NCBI GenBank assembly: GCA_964445085.1
Contig: CAYUJV010000119.1
Coordinates: 1-8,858 of the forward strand
Direction: 5' to 3'
Source of the DNA: Thiobacter sp964445085
Lineage (GTDB): Bacteria > Pseudomonadota > Gammaproteobacteria > Burkholderiales > Thiobacteraceae
Length of the DNA stretch: 8,858 nucleotides
The first letter of the stretch is position 1, and each line of letters begins with the position of its first letter. Under the pieces are notes generated by a model. It was given only the letters and a program-made list of their open reading frames with translations. It made no database searches and was not told where the DNA came from. A program made the translations under genes and the position numbers. This document shows, piece by piece, positions 1 through 5,048 of this stretch.

Positions 1-394
1 CGAACACGCCGTTCATGAGGCCGGACATGATGAGGAAGGCCGCCATGTACTGGGCGACTTTCTTCTCGATGACCTTCCATCCCGCCAGCACCACCAGCAC
101 GGTGGTGAAGGCGGTGAGCAGGATGAACAGCACCGATATGCCGTCCACGCCCAGGTGGTAGTTGACCCTGAAGGTCTCGATCCAGGGGCGCAGCTCCACG
201 AACTGCATCGCGGCCGTGGAGGTGTCGAACCGGGTATAGAGCGGGATGGCCACGGCGAAGCCGAGCCCTGCGCCGATCAGCGCCAGCCAGCGGGCAGCGG
301 GAGCGTTGCGGTCGGAGCCGGTGGCGAGCACCAGCAGGCCGAACAGGATCGGCACCCAGATGGCCAGACTCAGGAGGGGCATTCCCAGCAGCAT
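1..394 (-). CDS. nuoM: NADH-quinone oxidoreductase subunit M, N-terminal part (runs off the left edge)
   Basis: This is an antiporter-like membrane subunit of complex I, one of the proton-translocating modules of the membrane arm. Only the first 131 codons lie in the window. The visible protein begins MLLGMPLLSLAIWVPILFGL and has two hydrophobic N-terminal helices. It then shows the family's conserved patch around residues 69-95 (Trp-Ile-Glu, then a His-Leu-Gly-Val-Asp-Gly-Ile-Ser segment) and the start of the next helices. The key glutamate and lysines of the proton channel lie beyond the edge. The ATG at 392-394 is chosen because an AAGGA Shine-Dalgarno sits 5 nt upstream; an in-frame ATG at 380-382 has no comparable site. 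It follows nuoL after 27 nt. NuoL and NuoN are homologous antiporter-like proteins, but position after nuoL and the N-terminal sequence favour NuoM. Confidence 0.95.
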   Translation of the reverse strand, partial: MLLGMPLLSLAIWVPILFGLLVLATGSDRNAPAARWLALIGAGLGFAVAIPLYTRFDTSTAAMQFVELRPWIETFRVNYHLGVDGISVLFILLTAFTTVLVVLAGWKVIEKKVAQYMAAFLIMSGLMNGVF

Positions 395-399
395 GCGTG

Positions 400-404
400 T
401 CCTT
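400..404 (-). promoter_or_regulatory. Shine-Dalgarno of nuoM
   Basis: Minus-strand AAGGA lies in the 27-nt nuoL-nuoM gap, 5 nt before the ATG at 392-394. It decides that start over the in-frame ATG four codons later. Confidence 0.6.
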
Positions 405-421
405 GTTCTTTTGTTTCTTCT

Positions 422-2425
422 CTAGACCTTGACGAACCAGGTGATCAGCACGAACACGCCGATCAGCATGGCGAAAGCGTAGTGGTAGATGTAGCCGGAC
501 TGAAACCGGCGGATGATGCCGGAGAACCAGCCCACGAGGCGCGCCGCCCCATTCACCAGCCAGCCGTCGATCACCGTCACGTCGCCGCCCTTCCACAGGC
601 CGGTGCCGATCTTGCGCGCGCCGCCGGCGAAGAACCAGTCGTTGAACTGGTCGAAGCCGTACTTGTTCTCGAGGATCCTGTAGATGAGCGAGAAGCGCGC
701 GGCGATCTTCGCCGGCACCTCGGTGAACACCATGTACAGCAGGTAAGCTGCGACCACGCCCGCCACCGCCAGCCAGAACACCAGCGTGCCCACGGCGTGG
801 GTGGCCATGGCGGCAGCGCTGTGGAAATGCTCAGCCAGGTCCTTCATGGCCGGGTGCGCCGCTTCGTCCACGGCGATCGCGCTGCCGAACCAGTCGCCGC
901 CGATGATCGGGCCCACGGCGTAGTAGCCGATCGCCACCGACGGAATCGCCAGCAGCACCAGGGGCAGCCACACCACCCATGGGGTTTCATGCGGCGTGTG
1001 GCCATGCCCGCCATGCCCGTGTTCCTCCTCATGGCCGTGGGCAAGATGCTCATGGAAGCGCTCCTTGCCATGGAACACCAGGAAGTACATGCGGAAGGAG
1101 TAGAAAGCCGTGACGAACACGCCCGCCACCACCGCGAAGTAGGCGAAGCCGGAGCCGGCGATATTGGAAGCGTGCACCGCCTCGATGATGGAATCCTTGG
1201 AGTAGAAGCCGGAGAAGAACGGCGTGCCGATCAGCGCCAGCGAGCCGACGAGCGAGGTGATCCAGGTGATGGGCATGTACTTGCGCAGGCCGCCCATGTG
1301 GCGGATGTCCTGGTCGTGGTGCATGCCGATGATGACCGAGCCCGCCGCCAGGAACAGCAGCGCCTTGAAGAAGGCGTGGGTCATGAGGTGGAACACCGCC
1401 ACCGAGTAGGCGGAGGCGCCCAGGGCCACGGTCATGTAGCCGAGCTGGGACAGCGTCGAATAGGCGATCACGCGCTTGATGTCGTTCTGGACGACGCCCA
1501 GGAAGCCCATGAACAGCGCGGTGATGGCGCCGATGACCAGCACCACCGACAGCGCGGTGTCGGACAGCTCGAACAGCGGCGACATGCGCGCCACCATGAA
1601 GATGCCCGCGGTCACCATGGTTGCCGCATGGATCAGCGCGGAGATCGGGGTCGGGCCTTCCATGGAGTCCGGCAGCCACACGTGCAGCGGGAACTGGGCC
1701 GACTTGCCCATGGCGCCAATGAAAAGCAGAATGCAGATCACCGTCACCAGCGACCATTCGCTGCCGGGGATCAGCTGGATGGTCTGCGCGGACAACTCGC
1801 CGGCCTTGCCGAACACCGCGGCATAGTCCAGCGTGCCGGCATAGGCCAGCACCAGACCGATGCCGAGCAGGAAGCCGAAGTCACCCACGCGGTTGACCAG
1901 GAAGGCTTTCAGGTTGGCGTAGATCGCCGTCGGCCGGGTGTACCAGAAGCCGATCAGCAGGTAGGACACCAGGCCCACCGCTTCCCAGCCGAAGAACAGT
2001 TGCAGAAAGTTGTTCGACATCACCAGCATCAGCATGGAGAAGGTGAACAGGGAAATGTAGGCGAAGAAACGCTGGTAGCCTGGATCGTCGCTCATGTAGC
2101 CGATGGTGTAGATGTGCACCATGAGCGAGACGAAGGTCACCACCAGCATCATCAGGGCCGACAGCTTGTCGATCAGGAAGCCGATCTCGAAGGACATGCC
2201 GCCGCTGCTGAGCCAGGTATACACCGTGCCGTTGAACGTATGTCCGGCCTGCACGTCCTGGAACACCTGCCACGAGGCGAGGCAGGAAATCGCCACCCCC
2301 AGGATGGTGACGCGGTGCGACCAGGTCCGGCCGATGAACCAGCCGAACAGGCCGGCGATGAGCGCCCCCGCCAGCGGCGCCAGCGGCACGATCAGATACA
2401 GGGTGTGCATGTCGAGATTGAACAT
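422..2425 (-). CDS. nuoL: NADH-quinone oxidoreductase subunit L
   Basis: This is the distal antiporter-like proton pump of the membrane arm, 667 aa, close to but longer than the E. coli protein. Visible features in order: N-terminal helices; the channel glutamate E148 in GWEAVG; the highly conserved block around 240-270 with K241, the Pro-Leu-His-Val-Trp-Leu-Pro run and H266; K354 in FFKALLFL; D411 in the Ser-Lys-Asp motif; then the C-terminal part containing the long lateral amphipathic helix and anchor helix typical of NuoL. Residues 458-479, in the loop after the helix ending near 452, are histidine-rich (9 His in 22). The end is TAG at 422-424. The ATG at 2423-2425 starts 4 nt after the nuoK stop, and its likely Shine-Dalgarno (AAGGG) overlaps the last nuoK codons, which suggests coupled translation. 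No missing channel residue is seen. Confidence 0.98.
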   Translation of the reverse strand: MFNLDMHTLYLIVPLAPLAGALIAGLFGWFIGRTWSHRVTILGVAISCLASWQVFQDVQAGHTFNGTVYTWLSSGGMSFEIGFLIDKLSALMMLVVTFVSLMVHIYTIGYMSDDPGYQRFFAYISLFTFSMLMLVMSNNFLQLFFGWEAVGLVSYLLIGFWYTRPTAIYANLKAFLVNRVGDFGFLLGIGLVLAYAGTLDYAAVFGKAGELSAQTIQLIPGSEWSLVTVICILLFIGAMGKSAQFPLHVWLPDSMEGPTPISALIHAATMVTAGIFMVARMSPLFELSDTALSVVLVIGAITALFMGFLGVVQNDIKRVIAYSTLSQLGYMTVALGASAYSVAVFHLMTHAFFKALLFLAAGSVIIGMHHDQDIRHMGGLRKYMPITWITSLVGSLALIGTPFFSGFYSKDSIIEAVHASNIAGSGFAYFAVVAGVFVTAFYSFRMYFLVFHGKERFHEHLAHGHEEEHGHGGHGHTPHETPWVVWLPLVLLAIPSVAIGYYAVGPIIGGDWFGSAIAVDEAAHPAMKDLAEHFHSAAAMATHAVGTLVFWLAVAGVVAAYLLYMVFTEVPAKIAARFSLIYRILENKYGFDQFNDWFFAGGARKIGTGLWKGGDVTVIDGWLVNGAARLVGWFSGIIRRFQSGYIYHYAFAMLIGVFVLITWFVKV

Positions 2426-2429
2426 CGCC

Positions 2430-2735
2430 CTACCCTTTCAACTTGTCCAGGTCATCGACATTGATCGTTCTGAGATTCCGGAACAGCACCACCAGGATCG
2501 CCAGCCCAATGGCCGATTCGGCCGCCGCCACGGTGAGGATGAAGAACACGAATACCTGCCCCGCCGTGTCGCCCAGGTAATGGGAGAAGGCGACGAAGTT
2601 CATGTTCACCGCCAGCAGCATGAGCTCGATGGCCATGAGCAGCACGATGACATTCTTGCGGTTCAGGAAAATGCCCAACACGCTGATGGCGAACAGGATG
2701 CCGCTCAGGATCAGGAAATGGGACAGGGAAAGCAC
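2430..2735 (-). CDS. nuoK: NADH-quinone oxidoreductase subunit K
   Basis: This is a small three-helix membrane subunit (101 aa, the usual length), homologous to MrpC. With NuoJ and NuoA it links the quinone chamber to the antiporter subunits. The two conserved intramembrane glutamates are present: E37 (in Ala-Ile-Glu-Leu, helix 2) and E73 (in Ala-Ala-Glu-Ser, helix 3). These correspond to E. coli E36 and E72. The N-terminus MLSLSHFLILSGILFAI matches the family, which places the start at a GTG codon (2733-2735); no in-frame ATG nearby preserves helix 1. An AAGGA lies upstream, at the nuoJ stop. nuoJ ends 12 nt upstream and nuoL begins 4 nt downstream. Confidence 0.97.
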   Translation of the reverse strand: MLSLSHFLILSGILFAISVLGIFLNRKNVIVLLMAIELMLLAVNMNFVAFSHYLGDTAGQVFVFFILTVAAAESAIGLAILVVLFRNLRTINVDDLDKLKG

Positions 2736-2747
2736 GTGGGATTTTCC

Positions 2748-3371
2748 TTATTCTTGTTCTGCGTCCGGCGCAGGCTTCTCGGCCGGCATCGACACCAGGC
2801 GGACCCGGTCCGCCCGCTTCACCCGCACCTGCTGCGCCGGGTTCTGGTACTTGGTGGTCTTGCGCCGGCGCATGGTCAGGGCGATGGCGGCAATGATGGC
2901 CACCAGCAGGATCACCGCCGCGATCTCGAACGGGTAGACATATTCCGTATAAAGCACGCGCCCCAGTTCCCGGGTGTTGCTGTAATCGGCAGCATGGGGA
3001 ATGGGCGCGGGAAACTTGCCCAGGCCGAAATACCTGCCGCCCAGCACCACCACCATCTCGATCACCATCAGCACGGCCACCGCCGCGGCCAGCGGCAGGT
3101 AATCCCAGAAGCCCTCGCGCAGCTTCGCGACATTGATGTCCAGCATCATCACCACGAACAGGAACAGCACCATCACTGCGCCCACGTAGACCAGCACCAG
3201 CGTGATGGCGAGAAACTCCGCCTCCAGCAGCAGCCAGATGCCGGCCGCGGTGAAAAAGGCCAGCACCAGGAACAGCGCCGCATGCACCGGGTTGCGCGCG
3301 GTGATCACGCGCAGGCCGGCGAACAGCAGGATGGCTGCAAGAAAATAGAAAACGAAGGTCTCGAAGTTCAT
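2748..3371 (-). CDS. nuoJ: NADH-quinone oxidoreductase subunit J
   Basis: This is a five-helix membrane subunit of complex I (207 aa). The third helix carries the conserved run around residues 58-70, with Y62 followed by Val-Gly-Ala-Val-Met-Val-Leu-Phe. In this family it forms the pi-bulge helix implicated in coupling quinone reduction to proton transfer; acidic E50 and E52 precede it. Helix 5 ends near residue 167. It is followed by a charged, soluble tail of about 40 residues (Arg/Lys-rich, then Glu/Pro-rich) that is longer than in E. coli. The ATG at 3369-3371 gives the expected family N-terminus. The upstream 14 nt (A-rich, AAAGAAAG) holds no strong Shine-Dalgarno and directly abuts the inverted repeat at 3386-3457. 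nuoK follows after 12 nt. Confidence 0.97.
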   Translation of the reverse strand: MNFETFVFYFLAAILLFAGLRVITARNPVHAALFLVLAFFTAAGIWLLLEAEFLAITLVLVYVGAVMVLFLFVVMMLDINVAKLREGFWDYLPLAAAVAVLMVIEMVVVLGGRYFGLGKFPAPIPHAADYSNTRELGRVLYTEYVYPFEIAAVILLVAIIAAIALTMRRRKTTKYQNPAQQVRVKRADRVRLVSMPAEKPAPDAEQE

Positions 3372-3385
3372 GGCTTTCTTTTTTT

Positions 3386-3457
3386 ACCACAGAGACACAG
3401 AGACACAGAGAGGAATACCAAACGACTCGGAGCGGTGCTTCTCTGTGTCTCTGTGGT
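3386..3457. repeat. Palindromic interspersed repeat between nuoI and nuoJ
   Basis: Two 18-nt arms are perfectly inverted: ACCACAGAGACACAGAGA at 3386-3403 and its exact reverse complement at 3440-3457. They flank a 36-nt spacer. The left side also contains about three tandem copies of an 8-mer, ACAGAGAC (3389-3412, last base of the third copy differs). It fills nearly all of the 94-nt nuoI-nuoJ gap, leaving 8 nt to the nuoI stop and 14 nt to the nuoJ ATG. From memory, this ACCACAGAGACACAGAG family is a frequent intergenic repeat in environmental Proteobacteria and is often mis-annotated as short proteins with Thr-Glu-Thr-Gln-Arg. In the nuo transcript a 7-A run, not a U run, follows the stem, so it does not look like an intrinsic terminator in that direction. 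No transposase is nearby. A role in mRNA stability between nuoI and nuoJ is possible but is inference. Confidence 0.85.
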
Positions 3458-3465
3458 GCATGTTC

Positions 3466-3966
3466 TCAACGGTATTTCGCATCCGCCGCCCTGTCCGCCG
3501 CGATCATTTCTTCGTACTTGTCGCCCACCGCCAGCAGCATGGGCTTGGTGTAATACAGGTCGCCGCGCTTCTCGCCGTGGTATTCGAAAATCCGCGTCTC
3601 GACGATGGAATCCACCGGGCAGGACTCCTCGCAGAAGCCGCAGAAGATGCATTTGGTCAGGTCGATGTCGTAGCGGGTGGTGCGGCGTGTTCCGTCAGCG
3701 CGCTGCTCGGATTCGATGGTGATCGCCAGCGCCGGGCATACTGCTTCGCACAGCTTGCAGGCGATGCAGCGTTCCTCGCCATTGGGATAGCGGCGCAGCG
3801 CGTGNNNNNNNNNNAGGCCGCGGAAGCGCGGGCTGAGCGGCGTCTTCTCGTCCGGGAACTGCACCGTGATCTTGCGCGCGAACAGATGGCGCCCGGTCAG
3901 CATCATGCCGCGCAGCAGTTCCAGCAGCAGGAAGCTTTTCGCGAAATCCTTGATACGGGTCATCAT
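3466..3966 (-). CDS. nuoI: NADH-quinone oxidoreductase subunit I (contains a 10-N gap)
   Basis: This peripheral-arm ferredoxin-like subunit carries the two [4Fe-4S] clusters N6a and N6b, which pass electrons from NuoG towards N2 in NuoB. Both motifs are intact: Cys-Ile-Ala-Cys-Lys-Leu-Cys then Cys-Pro (C67, C70, C73, C77 counting the N run as given) and Cys-Ile-Phe-Cys-Gly-Phe-Cys then Cys-Pro (C106, C109, C112, C116). An N-terminal amphipathic stretch (residues about 5-30) is the expected membrane-associating helix. Ten Ns at 3805-3814 fall between Arg-Phe-Arg-Gly and His-Ala-Leu-Arg-Arg. The reading frame survives, but the family has a single residue there, so the true protein is probably 163 aa rather than the 166 implied. 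The start at 3964-3966 has GAGG 8 nt upstream; ATG at 3961-3963 is the alternative. nuoH ends 10 nt upstream. Confidence 0.97.
   Translation of the reverse strand: MMTRIKDFAKSFLLLELLRGMMLTGRHLFARKITVQFPDEKTPLSPRFRGXXXXHALRRYPNGEERCIACKLCEAVCPALAITIESEQRADGTRRTTRYDIDLTKCIFCGFCEESCPVDSIVETRIFEYHGEKRGDLYYTKPMLLAVGDKYEEMIAADRAADAKYR
3805..3814. other. Assembly gap of 10 N inside nuoI
   Basis: Ten undetermined bases lie in the coding sequence just before the first iron-sulfur motif. The flanking codons read GGC CTN on one side and CAC GCG on the other. Family spacing from this Gly to the first cluster Cys is 13 residues, which would be met if only one base were really missing. Confidence 0.99.
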
Positions 3967-3974
3967 CGCGTGCG

Positions 3975-3978
3975 CCTC
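3975..3978 (-). promoter_or_regulatory. Shine-Dalgarno of nuoI
   Basis: Minus-strand GAGG overlaps the nuoH stop codon and lies 8 nt before the ATG at 3964-3966. It favours that start over the adjacent second ATG, which would be 11 nt away. Confidence 0.5.
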
Positions 3979-5036
3979 AATGGAACAGGTGGCCGTAGGC
4001 GGTCTGCATGGCCCCGCCGATGACGACGATCCAAACCAGGGTCACCGGGATGAACACCTTCCAGNNNNNNNNNNNNNNNNNNNNNNNNNNNNNNNNNNNN
4101 CGGGAAGGTGGCGCGGAACCACAGGAACAGCAGCAGGACGAACATCACCTTGAACACGAGCCAGTGGAAGCCGTCCGGGATCCAGCTCACCGGCGACAGC
4201 CAGCCGCCCAGGAACATGAGCGTGGTGAGCATGGCCACCAGGATCATGTTGGCGTATTCGGCGAGGAAGAAGACGGCGAAGGCCATGCCCGAGTATTCCA
4301 CGTGGAAGCCGGCGACGATCTCCGACTCGCCCTCGGCCACGTCGAAGGGCGCGCGGTTGGTTTCCGCCACGCCGGCGACCAGGTACACCACGAACAGCGG
4401 CAGCAGCGGCAGCCAGTACCAGTGGAAGAAGCCGCCTTCCTGGCCCTTCACGATCTCCACCAGGTTCAGGCTCTGCGCCGCCATCAGCACGCCCACCAGG
4501 GCGAAACCCATGGCGATCTCGTAGGACACGATCTGCGCCGCCGAGCGCATGGCGCCGAGGAAGGCGTACTTCGAATTGGACGCCCAGCCGGCGAGGATCA
4601 CGCCGTACACGCCCATGGAGGTGATGGCCATGATGTACAGCAGGCTGGCGTCGATGTTGGCCAGCACCAGTTCCGGCGAAAAGGGGATCACCGCCCACGC
4701 CGCCAGCGCCGGCCCGATGGCCAGCACCGGCGCGAGCAGGAACAGGAATTTGTTCGCGCCGGCCGGGATGATGATTTCCTTGAACAGCAGCTTCAGGGCA
4801 TCGGCAATGGGCTGGCCCAGCCCCCACAGGCGGAAGCCGAAGAATCCGACACGGTTGGGGCCGATGCGGACCTGCATGAAGCCGATGACCTTGCGCTCGG
4901 CGTAGGTCAGGTAGGCCACGCACACCAGCAGCGGCAGCACGATGGCCACGATCAGCAGCAGGGTCTTCACGAAGGTGAAGATCAGCGAGCCCCACACGCT
5001 GCCGAACCAGCTTTGCGAGAGCGCGAGAAAGTCCAT
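3977..5036 (-). CDS. nuoH: NADH-quinone oxidoreductase subunit H (contains a 36-N gap; frame resumes shifted)
   Basis: This membrane subunit (ND1 family) forms the quinone-access chamber and contacts NuoB, NuoD and NuoI. Residues 1-312 read cleanly: helix 1, the conserved Tyr-Ala-Glu-Arg-Lys loop (residues 45-49), the Gln-Pro-Ile-Ala-Asp-Ala segment (75-80), and the acidic cytoplasmic loop 225-250 with Ala-Glu-Thr-Asn-Arg-Ala-Pro-Phe-Asp and several Glu. It then reaches Arg-Ala-Thr-Phe-Pro and a run of 36 N. After the gap the correct frame gives WKVFIPVTLVWIVVIGGAMQ followed by TAYGHLFH and TGA at 3977-3979, a normal C-terminus. Continuing the upstream frame through the Ns instead gives nonsense ending at 3963. 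Eleven residues are expected in the gap, so the protein should be about 351 aa. The ATG (5034-5036) overlaps the nuoG stop as TGATG, with GGAG 8 nt upstream. I treat this as an intact gene with a mis-sized gap. Confidence 0.95.
4065..4100. other. Assembly gap of 36 N inside nuoH
   Basis: Thirty-six undetermined bases interrupt nuoH between codon 312 and the C-terminal 28 codons. The flanking coding frames are incompatible with a 36-nt gap. Family spacing (11 residues between Phe-Pro and Trp-Lys-Val-Phe) predicts 32 nt. Confidence 0.99.
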
Positions 5037-5048
5037 CAGGCGCGCTCC
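5034..5048 (-). promoter_or_regulatory. nuoG/nuoH stop-start overlap with internal ribosome binding site
   Basis: On the minus strand the nuoG stop and nuoH start share one base (TGATG, 5034-5038). The nuoH Shine-Dalgarno GGAG (5045-5048) lies within the last nuoG codons. This arrangement indicates translational coupling of the two subunits. Confidence 0.7.

Noticed and set aside
155..2464. A 769-codon open frame on the plus strand opposite nuoL and nuoK
   Set aside because: It is the antisense of intact, strongly conserved genes. Its product is low-complexity (His, Gln, Arg, Asp-rich) with no recognisable domain, as expected from high-GC codon bias.
3386..3457. The inverted repeat as an intrinsic terminator of the nuo transcript
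   Set aside because: In the direction of nuo transcription the stem is followed by seven A, not U. In the other direction the stem is followed by GCATGTTC, with no T run. The operon also continues immediately with nuoJ.
3386..3457. The repeat as a CRISPR array
   Set aside because: The units are 8 nt, contiguous and without spacers. There are only two inverted arms and no cas genes.
3370..4023. Short proteins starting in the repeat (with His-Arg-Asp-Thr-Glu-Thr-Gln-Arg) on the plus strand
   Set aside because: The translation arises from the CACAGAGACACAGAG repeat itself and then runs antisense through nuoI and the N run. This is a known kind of spurious product.
3963..5036. nuoH as a pseudogene because of its altered C-terminus and overlap with nuoI
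   Set aside because: A perfect NuoH C-terminus exists in the neighbouring frame directly after the N run, so the gap length explains the break.
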